NCBI RefSeq assembly: GCF_018294505.1
Contig: NC_057800.1
Coordinates: 173,490,396-173,554,395, forward strand
DNA: 64,000 bases
From: Triticum aestivum
Lineage: Eukaryota > Streptophyta > Magnoliopsida > Poales > Poaceae
Reading direction: 5' to 3'
This document shows, piece after piece, positions 1 through 9,784 of the stretch; position 1 is the stretch's first letter; each line of letters begins with the position of its first letter. The position numbers and the translations under genes were made by a program. Below the pieces are notes generated by a model. The model saw nothing but the letters and a program-made list of their open reading frames with translations, was not told the DNA's origin and made no database searches.

Positions 1-37
1 TACAATGCATAATTCCATGAATCATAAAATAGATTAA

Positions 38-317
38 GGGCTTGTTTGATTCAAAGGACTCTCAAAAGAATTTTGGAGGATTCTAATCATTAGGAATTTT
101 TCCTATCTTGGTTGTTTGATTTGTAGGATTGTAAACCATAGGAATTTTTCCATATGATTCATTTGCACTAGATTTCATAGGAAACATCCCATCCACTCAA
201 ACCTCTTTGAAAGAATTCTACGTTTTTTCTATGCACAATCAAACACTCGTACAATCATGTAGGATTCAAGACGACATTCCACTATAATCCCATGTTTTTC
301 CTATTCCCGCGTTCTTA
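38..317. mobile_element. Degenerate MITE-like repeat
   Basis: AT-rich segment beginning GGGCTTGTTTGATTC after a TAA. It contains the repeated phrases 'aggaatttttcc' and 'ttgtttgatt', which recall common grass Harbinger-type MITEs. The right end does not give a clean inverted copy of the left end, so the element is truncated or diverged. The class assignment is by resemblance only. Confidence 0.35.
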
Positions 318-1159
318 GCTTTTTTATAAAAACTAATTGATTTTGAATGAGATGAACTATAAGAATTAAACAAAGGGCTACATCAGGAATATATGACTCA
401 GAGCTTACATGCTATAGTGTGGTATTTATTCATAATTTGGTTGCAAAATCTGATGCGTGCAATGCACGTGTACCTTACTAGTACTTCGAGTATGTGCAAA
501 ACACGTAAATTAAAATACCAATGGCACGCTACACAGTGTATCTCTTACAGTTCATGAAGCCACGTGGCACATGTGGAGGCATTGTCACGACCTCCTTGCG
601 TGGATTGATCACAGTGACGTGCTGCTGATACCAGAAGAATGTACTCGTCCTCCCCGAGCCATACTGGCGGTACATGCACGAAGTGAAGATGTGCACGCAC
701 GCCACAGACGCACTCATTCCCTCGCACGCACATGCGGGTACACGGGCGGACGCAATTTTGTACCAAGATCCACCCCATGTTATAATTTGACGCGTGTAAA
801 GTCGTTCACTTCATTGATGGTCAATTAATACAGCGCATGCAAATTGAGTGGACGTGAGGGCGGAAGAAAGACATTATTACTCCACTGCGCGCATGCGAGT
901 AGTTAAATCGTGGGTTGCTAGTAGTACTTCCATTGGTCTCCTTCGTATTTTGTGCCAATTTTTGACAGTAATATAATATTTACGCATTTGAGGAGTGTAG
1001 TACTTGAAATTTATGTTCTGCTAAACTCATCGGGAGTTGTTTCGGGCCTCGAAATCAAAACCATCAATTAATCTTTACCTTGTTCCCATCACATTCGAAA
1101 GCCTGCTCACACCTACTAGTACGTACCAAACTTGAACGTGTTCCCACTATGCAAGTATT
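318..1159. other. Intergenic, no gene seen
   Basis: No frame here has convincing coding character. The sequence is AT-rich grass intergenic DNA with scattered 'gcacgtg' and 'agtacta' motifs. Its right end is the likely upstream promoter region of the gene remnant that starts at 1262. Confidence 0.5.
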
Positions 1160-1177
1160 AGTACTAGTGCTAGTACT
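1160..1177. promoter_or_regulatory. Perfect palindrome beside a TATA box
   Basis: The arms AGTACTAG and CTAGTACT are exact inverted copies separated by two bases. The right arm ends five bases before the TATA box at 1183. Position and symmetry suggest a dimer-binding operator, but this is inference. Confidence 0.4.
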
Positions 1178-1182
1178 TAGGT

Positions 1183-1190
1183 TATAAAAA
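1183..1190 (+). promoter_or_regulatory. TATA box
   Basis: TATAAAAA lies 72 bases before the ATG at 1262. That leaves a short leader of about 45 bases, as is usual for plant class II promoters. Confidence 0.55.
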
Positions 1191-1261
1191 GGTGAACTAC
1201 CTAACTGAAAATTACTGTACCTTTCCTCCTCATAAGTGCTTCTTCTTCATCCGTAGTTGCC

Positions 1262-2086
1262 ATGGCCGGTGAGCAGAGCTCTAGGTCGAGAACTACTCAT
1301 AACAAGGGAGCAGCAACCAAGGCTGTGGAAAAAGAAGAGGGCTCGCCGCCACGCAGAGACCTCGAAAGATCTCTCACGGGCAGGCGATGGCTCCCAGGAG
1401 CGCCCTAGCCGCGGAGGCGAACATGCTGAGCCGGCGGAACTGGAGTCGTTATCCCTCGACGGCATGCCCAATCAGCTCAATAAGCACCTCAATAAGCAGA
1501 AGGAGTTCATCCAAGGCTTGATGGAGTTGCTGAAGGAGAGCCTCGACGACATGCCCGCTGAGCTCAATCAGCAGGGGGAGTTGACCACCGGCTTGGTGAT
1601 GCTGCTGAAGAAGAGCATTGCCTCGGAGAAGAAGGCGACCGGCGAAATCCTGCGACTTCAGGAGGACAAGGCGAAGCTCTGCCATGGGATCGACCTGTTG
1701 AAGGAGAAGAACACCGGCTGGAAGAAGCTGCATGAGAATAGTAGTTCCTCGATGAAGATGTTGCAGGCCCTCGTCATGCAACAGAAGGAGGAGTTGGCGA
1801 AGCTCCACATCGAGCACCCGGCTGCTGTCAAGGTACGTAATGCAGCCGTGGAACAGATGATGAAGGCTCGCATCGAGAAATCCCGCGTCATGGACAGAAT
1901 AAAGAAGATGGTGGAGGAGACGCGCAAGGAGATGGAGGTTGTGGAGGAGATGAAGAAGAAGTTATGACTCTGCGGCGAATTAGATCATTTGGGGTGATAA
2001 TCTTCCTTCTTATTTTGCTCCTGTGTTTCATCTTTTGCTTCGGGTGTTTCGCCGCACATGTCACGTTCTTTGCGAGGCATGAATAG
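1262..2086 (+). pseudogene. Frameshifted coiled-coil protein with C-terminal membrane segment
   Basis: Family not recognised. The ATG at 1262 sits in good context (gccATGgcc) behind a TATA box and opens a Lys/Arg/Glu-rich frame (MAGEQSSRSR...) that stops at 1408. A second frame, open through 1967, encodes a long Leu/Glu/Lys-rich region with two related units (GMPNQLNKHLNKQ, DMPAELNQQGEL) and then strong coiled-coil sequence ending EEMKKKL. The first frame reappears at 1964 and encodes about 40 residues with a hydrophobic run (GVIIFLLILLLCFIFCFGCF), ending at 2086. The simplest reading is one gene for a coiled-coil protein with a C-terminal membrane anchor, hit by two compensating single-base indels. 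An intron or sequence errors could also explain the frame changes. The TTG at 1257 is an unlikely start. Confidence 0.5.
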
Positions 2087-2259
2087 AACAATGGTTTTTT
2101 TAGGGAATGAATAGAACAATGCTAACAATGAGATGACTAGCAAATTATATCATTTTTTATCGCCATATGGCACTGGGCTACCGTGTTTCATGCTCCTCCG
2201 TCGCAGTACTACTCCAGTGGAAAACTTGAGTATACCGCACGGTTCTTTGCTCCTCCTCG

Positions 2260-2460
2260 ATCAGGTCGTCGGCGCATTTATACGAGCAGTCAAATCACAA
2301 GGCCCCGCCTTCCAGCAGTAATGAGCCATCAAATCACAAAGGCCCTCACCTCTCATGAAACCGACCAAGCTAGACTGCCCCGCCCTCTAGCCTTTTAAAA
2401 AATGTATACTTTTGTACAACAGTAGTATCAATGGATTGCGCCATGGAGCAAAACTTGAAA
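2260..2460 (+). repeat. Diverged duplicate of 5020-5225
   Basis: Shares an ordered set of phrases with 5020-5225: 'gtcaaatcacaa', 'gaaaccgac', 'actgccccgcc', 'cttttaaa', 'gtatac', 'atggattgcgcc' and 'catggagcaaa'. The order is kept while spacing and bases have drifted. This indicates an old duplication or two copies of one unknown repeat. Confidence 0.5.
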
Positions 2461-2577
2461 TTAAAAAAGGGGGGTACATATAGAGAGCGCTCATCGCCAA
2501 ATTATGCATATAGTACTATTAAAAAGGCTAGTCACAATAATGGTGTCTAGCACAACCCACCCCTCAAATAAAATTAA

Positions 2578-2923
2578 GAGGGTGCTTGGATACGTTTTAG
2601 TCCCATGACTAAAAGTAGTGGGACTAAAACATGCTAGCCTCACCCATGCTTGGATCCAAATACTAAAAAGGCTAAAATCAAGTTAATGAGCATTTATTAT
2701 CCTCCAAACCCTCCAATCCAGAACTCGCCTGTGTTAAAGGAGAGGAGTTAAATGAGTAGAGAGAGGACTAATCCACATTTTAGTAGGGGTACTCCTGACT
2801 AAAACAATTTAGTCTCAAGACTAGTTTTAGCCCCTCTTTAGTTAGGGGTGCTTGGAACTTTAGCCTCTTAAAGAGACTATTTTTACTCAGACTAAAATAA
2901 GTCCCTTGGATCCAAGCACCCTC
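2578..2923. mobile_element. Tourist-like (PIF/Harbinger) MITE
   Basis: The 346-bp element starts GAGGGTGCTTGGAT and ends with its inverse ATCCAAGCACCCTC. It is flanked by TAA at 2575-2577 and 2924-2926, the 3-bp target duplication typical of Tourist MITEs. It has no coding capacity; internal 'gactaaaa' motifs recur. Confidence 0.85.
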
Positions 2924-3252
2924 TAAGCATCCTAGAATTCTTTGACAAAACTAAGCACCCTGAAATTCTTTGACAACTAAACTGCTGGCTATATGATGTT
3001 GGCCATATATATTGTATGTATATAATGTGAAGAAACGAGTGGTAGTACTATACCAACTAAAAGATGAAATGTAAGAAATACTAGTATGTACGTACTGAAG
3101 AGTTAAAGTAACGAGAAGAAACATAACATAGTTCTGCTGGGGGCTCAGCACAACACACCCCTCAAATTAAATTAAGCACACCTAAAATTAATCTTTGCGA
3201 CTATTCCGGTAGACATTGCATTAGAACCGCCATGAGCAACGACGCTGCCACC

Positions 3253-3980
3253 TTACTCCGAGTCCTCGTCCACGTCCTCGACTTCTTCCTTGTCCCTCTT
3301 CCTCTTGGCCGATACTTCTTTTGCTTGAACCGCACACTTGGCTGTCGCCCTTCACGTAGATATTGAACCCTTGTAGATATTGAAGCAAAGGTAGCCATCC
3401 ATTACAGCATGTGGATGTGGTCTATATCTAGTACATTCCGCTGCCATGCATGACGATGAAACATGTATGGAGGTTTCTCCAGTTTACCGTACGAAGGATG
3501 AACCATGGCTCCTGCCAGGGTCAGCATTGGAGGCCGACAAGAGGACACCAGCCGATTCTTCTAGAGGTCGAAGGGGTTGCCTACAACGAGATCTATTCCA
3601 CGCAAGACATCCCTGTCGTTCTTAAAGTCTACGGTAACGAATTTCACTGTTTTTTCCTTGAGGAAGTTCTTAAAATCCTGGCACTCAACATCGGCATGTC
3701 ATATGTGGTAGACCAAGCAAACGTTATGTGCGCAAACCTGGATCACGGCAGGCTTCTTCCTATCTTCGTCCTTTAGATCCTTCTCTGGTCCCAGGATTGT
3801 GGTGTACTCAACATCTAGCCTAGCGATCCACTCATCATCTGAGTTTTAGAACATGCGTCTGAAGCGATAAAGGCATCCTTTCACCGTCGCGGAAGAACGG
3901 GTGTAGATGACGTCGAACTCATCGCCGGTGATGGTTCTAACCTTGTACTCACCGCCGATCGTGGAGATTTGGGACGCCAT
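3253..3980 (-). pseudogene. 3'-5' exonuclease domain protein (WRN-exo-like) pseudogene
   Basis: Reading leftwards from the ATG at 3980 gives MASQISTIGGEYKV..., then a segment with the D-x-E pattern of exonuclease motif I (RLDVEYT). Next come AVIQVCAHNVCLVYH and a KFVTVDFKND segment. These match plant Werner-type DnaQ-fold 3'-5' exonucleases that cleave nucleic acid 3' ends. The tail ends with a basic stretch (AKRKRDKEE) and an acidic EDVDEDSE, stop at 3253. The copy is dead: in-frame stops follow RRMF, LVYHI and NPFDL, and at least one frameshift lies near 3390. Length is about 240 codons, normal for single-domain grass members. The plus-strand frame at 3450-3776 is only its shadow. Confidence 0.7.
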
Positions 3981-4125
3981 GGATTTGGGAGGAGGGTTAG
4001 GATTAGTGGAACTGCCGTAATGTGAATGGACAGCATGACTAGAAGCATAGTATTGAAGGACCTGCGGGGACGAGTAGGAGCGAACAGCCAGCGTGCGAAC
4101 GACAGGGTAGTGGCTTTCCATTCTC

Positions 4126-4298
4126 CCATGATACGGCCTTCCGAGAGCCCTTGGATCTGAGATTGAACGGTTGCATGGCGTGATTCTAGACCTATGAGTG
4201 AATATCCTATCCTGGAGGGTTATTTTGCAAATTTTCAGCAACTTAGCATGCGACCGTTTGATCTCAGATCCAAGGGCTGCCAGCAGCCCGTATCATGG
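4126..4298. repeat. Long imperfect inverted repeat
   Basis: A left arm at about 4126-4177 (CCATGATACGG...CCCTTGGATCTGAGAT...ACGG) is mirrored by a right arm at about 4246-4298. Arms of roughly 50 bases enclose about 70 bases. It lies 146 bases upstream of the exonuclease pseudogene start. It could be a small MITE with long terminal repeats or a duplicated promoter fragment; no clear target duplication was seen. Confidence 0.55.
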
Positions 4299-4485
4299 TC
4301 GCGCCTACCACAACCATCGCGTCGCTCGCGCGGTCGCGCCCTTGGAGATTTAACACGGTGCGTCAGGCAATCTGATGTTGGCATGTCATACATAGTCATC
4401 ACTTAGTCACTCATACTACAACAAGGTTGGCTATAAGGTTGGCTATAAGTGTATTTTTTTACTCCTCTCTATCTCTTTCTTCGTA

Positions 4486-4566
4486 CTCCCTCCGTCCCAT
4501 AATATAAGAAAGTTTTTGACACTAGTGTAGTGCCAAAAACGTTCTTATATTATGGGACACAGGGAG
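4486..4566. mobile_element. Stowaway MITE (Tc1/Mariner)
   Basis: The 81-bp element starts CTCCCTCCGTCCCATAATAT and ends with the near-exact inverse ATATTATGGGACACAGGGAG. TA dinucleotides at 4484-4485 and 4567-4568 form the target duplication. This is the canonical short Triticeae Stowaway pattern. Confidence 0.92.
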
Positions 4567-4586
4567 TACTAGTATTTATTGCATTT

Positions 4587-4711
4587 GCCAAGGAGTGACC
4601 TCTTCCAATGAAATGGTGTTGCTAAGTTTGCTTCATTTAATTAGCTATAGACTCAAAATTGTCTTTTCACCTAGGTACACGCGCTTAGCACCATTTCTTC
4701 CTTGGGTCACC
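4587..4711. repeat. Imperfect inverted repeat, MITE-like
   Basis: GCCAAGGAGTGACC...AAATGGTG...GCTAAG at 4587-4626 is mirrored by GCTTAGCACCATTT...CCTTGGGTCACC at 4682-4711. Its arms diverge by indels. It is probably the remnant of a short DNA transposon. Confidence 0.4.
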
Positions 4712-5019
4712 AAACTAGTCTCTCTCTTCTTGATTAACTTGCCACATCAGACTTTATGCCTATGTGGCAAGCTTAAGCACCTGTAGGAGCAAGTAAAAGT
4801 AAGTACAATAGTGCGCTTTACATGGCATTTTTGCATATGTGGAGGAAAGAGAGGCAAGGAAAAGTGGAGAAGTGGGCTCTCATGCATGAGCCAGCCTCTC
4901 CTACATGGTGGAGCATTGGGAGAGGCACCTGTATGGAGGTGGTCAGGAATCGGGAGACTCACGCCGGTCATAGTGCCGTAGTTAAAATGATAATGGCAAG
5001 TCAAGTCACGGGGGCCCAC

Positions 5020-5225
5020 CTGTCCTGCAGTAACTCGCTGTCAAATCACACAGCCCTACATTTGCAGCAGGCTACTCCCTCGTCTTCTCGCGTCTATGTC
5101 GAACCGACTAGGCGGAACTGCCCCGCCGCCTACCGCGCAGGAAAAGCCCCGCCCTCGACTTTTAAATAGTATACAGTATACTAATTTTTTATCCATGGAT
5201 TGCGCCCGCGCCATGGAGCAAAGCG
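5020..5225 (+). repeat. Diverged duplicate of 2260-2460
   Basis: Carries the same ordered phrases as 2260-2460, including 'actgccccgcc', 'cgacttttaaa', 'gtatac' and 'atggattgcgcc...catggagcaaa'. It also has a 'gtatacagtatac' palindrome. Confidence 0.5.
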
Positions 5226-5270
5226 TCTAGAAAACGGAGGAGAGATGGTGGTCTTTCAATAGAGAAGAAG

Positions 5271-5428
5271 GAGAGGCGAGACGGTGGTTTTGGAATGGAG
5301 ATGATGGAGAGGAGAGGAGGTGGTTTTGCAATGGAGAAGATCAGAAGAGGGAGAGGCAAGACGGTGGTTTTGGAATGGAGATGATGGAGAGGAGAGGAGG
5401 TGGTTTTGCAATGGAGAAGAGGGAGAGG
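5271..5428. repeat. 79-bp tandem repeat, two copies
   Basis: The unit begins 'ggagaggcgagacggtgg' at 5271 and repeats from 5350 with few changes. The phrase 'ggtggttttggaatgg' is the inverse of 'ccatttcaaaaccacc' in the 33-bp array at 5763-5940, so the two arrays form a loose inverted pair. Confidence 0.75.
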
Positions 5429-5762
5429 AGCGTGCGGCAGTGATTTAGGATTGGATGAGAGGGCCGGCGTGCTGTGACTGGATCAAAATCAAAATCAATT
5501 TACCCTTCAATTAAGAAAGCGACCACACATTAACTAGTCTCCCTTTTATTCTGGGTCATAATTGACCGTGATTTTCGCACATAAAATATATGTTATACGT
5601 TGCAAAAATTATATAATTTGAAAGTACAACAGATACAAACAAAACGATACAATTTTTGGTGACATGCATTCACATTTTTCTTGTCAAACTGTGACCCAAA
5701 ATACGCAAAACAACAAAAAAATACTTCCAAGACCAGCGCCGCTCTTCCGCTCTTCTCCTCTT

Positions 5763-5940
5763 AAACCACCGCCGCTCCTCTCTTGTTCCAATCTAAATGC
5801 AGCACCGCTCCTCTCCTCTTCCATTTCAAAACCACCGCCCCTCCTCTCCTATTCCAGTCCAAAACCAGCATCGCTCCTCTCCCGTTCTAATCCAAAACCA
5901 GCGTTGCTCCTCTCCTCTTCCATTCAAAAACCACCGCCGG
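5763..5940 (+). repeat. 33-bp tandem array (11-residue repeat)
   Basis: About five units of 33 bases read, in one frame, as an 11-residue repeat of the form KPPPLLSxSxx (KPPPLLSCSNL, KPPPLLSYSSP, KPASLLSRSNP). The period is a multiple of three, so all units keep one frame. It lies at the head of the ORF remnant at 5797-6447. Confidence 0.7.
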
Positions 5941-6447
5941 CGAGTGAAGGTGCTATGGAGAAGTAGATCGCGGGAGGAGTACTACCGATACGTGAGGATC
6001 GTAGACGGCGACCCTGTGAAGCTAGCTAGGATGTTGGAGATACAGTCTTGGTTTGACAACAAGGACCAACTAGCGGCGACGGCGACATCCATGGCCAAAT
6101 ATCTGCAATAGAGCGAAAAGGCGGCGATACTCCCGGAGGGAGTCGCGTCGGAGTACATAGAGCTGCTCCTCTGGGCCATGGAGCAAACAGATTCACCGAA
6201 TCCAATCGTGAGGGAGCGGTGGTGGGAGTATCGATCCAAGATGGAGCATCCACCAGAGATTGAAGGATCGAGCATCTATAGGGTGCCGTTTGTGAGGGTG
6301 TCCTGCCAGAGCGAGCCGGTGGAGTCTTTGTTGACCGAACCCAACTGCAAGAGGAGAAAAGCAGTTGGCCCGATGACGCTTCCCCGCCACCGTCTCCCTT
6401 GCTGTTCACATCGTCTCACGGGGCGGCTGTCTGCCACCGAGGAATAG
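5797..6447 (+). pseudogene. Unrecognised plant ORF with one in-frame stop
   Basis: Family not recognised. A single frame is open from 5797 to 6447 except for TAG at 6109-6111. The part after the proline-rich repeat looks like a real soluble protein: REEYYRYVRIVDGDPVKL, an amphipathic WFDNKDQLAATATSMAKY segment, then after the stop SEYIELLLWAMEQTD and a basic NCKRRKA. A competing ATG at 5954 opens MEK and stops at once, and its next codons suggest a single-base frameshift into this frame. The residue mix (charged, Trp/Tyr-rich) is unlike that of a random frame. It is probably a host gene or gene-fragment relic. Confidence 0.4.
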
Positions 6448-7061
6448 GAGGGGGCTGCTCCCCCCCAGCCCAATAGTCGGGCAGGTTGTGAATTGTCAGG
6501 AGGAGCTTAGGGTTGTCAGTATTTGTAGGTTGTGAATTGTGTTTTGTGTTGTGTATTTTGAGAGTACTTTCAGATATGAATGTCTTTTGAATTTCAGATT
6601 TTTAGTATTGAGCATATGAAGTATTTTATGAATTCTAGATATCTATTTTTAGCACTTAAAAAATGTAGTTTCATAGGAGTATAAAAGTGCACACAATGTG
6701 ATTCTCAGAGAAGAAACTGCAAGTTTCAGTTTCAGATAAGAAACTGCAAGTTTAGTTTCAGATAAGAAATTGCAACTTTCAGAGGCAGAGCATTTATATT
6801 AACACGGCCTTGTCAAACAGGGTTAACATCATGTTGGAAGTTTTATTCATGGTCGAAAATGGAACTATCAGCTAGTTAACATCATGCTGATCAACATTCA
6901 TGCATAGCACATCTTCATATGATGCACAGTCAAAATGCCCACACAATGTCGAGTGTGTGAAACACAGAGAAAACAAGGGACGAAGTTTTGGCAAGTGTTG
7001 GACGTGGTTTTGGGCTACCCCGTCTACGCTTTCATTTTTAACATGCGCAACCCACGACCTC
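6448..7061. other. Intergenic AT-rich DNA with a 27-bp tandem repeat
   Basis: No supported gene. At 6709-6781 a unit of about 27 bases ('agataagaaactgcaagtttcagtttc') occurs three times with small changes. The rest is AT-rich without recognisable structure. Confidence 0.5.
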
Positions 7062-7136
7062 GGATGGGAGGTCCTTAGGCCTGTTTGTATTTTCTTAGGG
7101 CCGTCATGTATCGACCGGCCTATGGACCTCCCATCC
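7062..7136. repeat. Stem-loop: 20-bp arms, 35-bp loop
   Basis: GGATGGGAGGTCCTTAGGCC at 7062-7081 is mirrored by GGCCTATGGACCTCCCATCC at 7117-7136 with one mismatch. It may be a relic of a small transposon or a foldback element. Confidence 0.6.
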
Positions 7137-7167
7137 AAGGTTTTATTTTTGGCAGCCCAATTTATGT

Positions 7168-7503
7168 ATTTTTTAGAAGAAAACACAGAGGTCTGTTCTA
7201 TTTTTCTATATAAGAATAGGAATGCCAGGTCCAACTTATGTTTCCCTTCTAACTATATTATATATATTTAAAAAATTTTATATGTTGACTGTTTAGTTCA
7301 CATAATTGGCAAATAGATGACCGCTCTCGCGATCCCCTTCGCCCCCGCCACCACCTCCACCCTCGCCGCCGCCCCCGCCACTACCTCCACCCTCGCCACC
7401 GCCATAGATCTCGCCGCCACCCCCCGCCTCCTGACTCTGGGCGCGCCTGCCCCCCTCAGCAAGTCCGCTCGCGCGCCCCATGGAGTCGCCGGCCATATCC
7501 ACG
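7168..7503. repeat. 336-bp exact duplicate, copy 1 (left of gap)
   Basis: Reads base for base the same as 7944-8279. It includes the LINE insertion site and the CCGCC-rich LINE 5' end. Exact identity immediately on both sides of a run of N points to an assembly artefact rather than biology. Confidence 0.85.
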
Positions 7504-7943
7504 NNNNNNNNNNNNNNNNNNNNNNNNNNNNNNNNNNNNNNNNNNNNNNNNNNNNNNNNNNNNNNNNNNNNNNNNNNNNNNNNNNNNNNNNNNNNNNNNN
7601 NNNNNNNNNNNNNNNNNNNNNNNNNNNNNNNNNNNNNNNNNNNNNNNNNNNNNNNNNNNNNNNNNNNNNNNNNNNNNNNNNNNNNNNNNNNNNNNNNNNN
7701 NNNNNNNNNNNNNNNNNNNNNNNNNNNNNNNNNNNNNNNNNNNNNNNNNNNNNNNNNNNNNNNNNNNNNNNNNNNNNNNNNNNNNNNNNNNNNNNNNNNN
7801 NNNNNNNNNNNNNNNNNNNNNNNNNNNNNNNNNNNNNNNNNNNNNNNNNNNNNNNNNNNNNNNNNNNNNNNNNNNNNNNNNNNNNNNNNNNNNNNNNNNN
7901 NNNNNNNNNNNNNNNNNNNNNNNNNNNNNNNNNNNNNNNNNNN
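7504..7943. other. Assembly gap (440 N)
   Basis: An unbroken run of N. Nothing can be read. Open frames that appear to cross it are meaningless. Confidence 1.
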
Positions 7944-8279
7944 ATTTTTTAGAAGAAAACACAGAGGTCTGTTCTATTTTTCTATATAAGAATAGGAATG
8001 CCAGGTCCAACTTATGTTTCCCTTCTAACTATATTATATATATTTAAAAAATTTTATATGTTGACTGTTTAGTTCACATAATTGGCAAATAGATGACCGC
8101 TCTCGCGATCCCCTTCGCCCCCGCCACCACCTCCACCCTCGCCGCCGCCCCCGCCACTACCTCCACCCTCGCCACCGCCATAGATCTCGCCGCCACCCCC
8201 CGCCTCCTGACTCTGGGCGCGCCTGCCCCCCTCAGCAAGTCCGCTCGCGCGCCCCATGGAGTCGCCGGCCATATCCACG
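7944..8279. repeat. 336-bp exact duplicate, copy 2 (right of gap)
   Basis: Identical to 7168-7503. This copy continues without interruption into the LINE ORF1 start and the LARD LTR. Confidence 0.85.
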
Positions 8280-8341
8280 GGGGAATGGCTGGAAGACAGG
8301 CAGATGTACAAGATGCATCTCCCACATGTCTACAAAGCCTT
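8256..8341 (+). pseudogene. LINE ORF1, 5' fragment
   Basis: The ATG at 8256 is followed by an open frame reading MESPAISTGEWLEDRQ, cut after the codons for YKA by the LTR element at 8342. The same frame resumes at 20381 once one copy of the GCCTT duplication is removed, so this is the start of the split reading frame. Confidence 0.6.
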
Positions 8342-9776
8342 TGTAACAACCCAAAAATTTTAACCATGATTTGTTTATTAAAACTTTGCCAAGAAATTAA
8401 TTTTTTATTTTTTGTGGAATTATCTTTTGATTTCAGAACCACTCTTTTCCTTGATATTGTGGAGTGTTCACCCCAAGTGAAAACCTTTCAAAAATATTGT
8501 TGGACTTGTTTACCCTCTCAAGAAAAACATTTCTTTTATCAGTGGATTTATTTGCATAATTATTTTACCCGAGCTTTATTACTTTAGAAATGAGTTTTCA
8601 TAAGTTTTGGAGCCTCTTTTGCACTACAACCCTTTGGTAAAATTAGTTATAAGTTTCACCAAAATTTGGAGATGTCATGGGATGCTCCCACATCACTTTT
8701 ATGCAAAAATCTCTTTTAGTCATTTGGAAATTTTGAGCTCTACCCCAAATTTTCAAATCTGATCCAGTTTGTAAAATTGCACTACAACCTATTTAAATAT
8801 TTCTTTAAAGCTTCCACCAAAATTAGGGGATGTTAGTAGTAGTGTATAATTCAACTTTATGCAAAAACCCATTAATGTTCTTTGAAAATTTTGATCAAAC
8901 CATCCTCTTTTGCTCTCTGGTCCAGTTTGGCATTTTCTACTGCAACCCTAGTTTATTTTGCTCTAGTGCCCATTAGCTTTTTCCTACTTATAGTCCACCC
9001 TACCAAACCCTTAAGTCCAGGAGATTGGACCCATTGGAGTATTTTTGGTCCATGCAATAATGCCCTTTTCATTCTGTCCAGATTTGGTTTTCTCAAAAAC
9101 TTGCACTAACAAGTTTTTGTTCTTGACAAACTAACCTTGCCGCCCTCTTTGTCATCTAGAGAGACTATGATCTGGAGTTTTTGGCCACCCCAAGAGATGC
9201 TTAGATGACCATAGCTTTCTGTCAAGCACCTTGTGTGCATGGTCAGATTTGACATGGTTTTTAGTTTGCACATTGGACCTTCTTGCTTTGCCTAACCAGC
9301 ATGTCCACTAAGCTCCTAGCTACCTCTAACCTAGATCTATTAATACCCAGCCCCATCCAAGCCTCCTGGCATGCCTTGGCATTTTGCCGAACATGTAGCG
9401 CGCCCAGAGCGCACATTTTGCACGCGTGCGCAGCCGAGCCGCCGTGTCGTGCCCCTGGCCTTTGCTCGCCCACAGGGCCGCGCCCCGGCCTCACCCACTC
9501 ACCAGAACCCTCCAGGCCGCCCCTAGAGCCCCATAGTGCCACCGTCAGGTCGACCATGGCAGCTAGCGGCCGGCCATAGCAGGCTCCTGCCATGGATGGC
9601 GCCACCCAAGCCACTCTCGCTCGCCCCTGAAGCAGTGCCCGCTCATCTGCTAGCCTCTGCCGCCATCCCCAGCCTCGACACATCGCGCTACAAGCTACAG
9701 AATGGCGGTTCACCATTCCTATCCACTGCCGCCGTCGATCCTATCCACGGCCGATGCGGAACCGACCTAGTCACAC

Positions 9777-9784
9777 TATAAAAA
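9777..9784 (+). promoter_or_regulatory. LTR TATA box (5' LTR)
   Basis: TATAAAAA followed by GGAGCC, conserved at the same place in the 3' LTR. It would place the transcript start near 9810, leaving about 2.8 kb of R-U5 leader. Confidence 0.65.

Noticed and set aside
7317..8010. Long open frames crossing the N run on both strands
   Set aside because: The N block hides any stop codon. The flanks are duplicated sequence, so these frames are artefacts.
9261..9781. Ala/Arg-rich frames on both strands in the LARD LTR (also 16970-17513)
   Set aside because: Overlapping open frames in a GC-rich LTR block. No frame has preferred changes between the two LTRs and no domain is visible.
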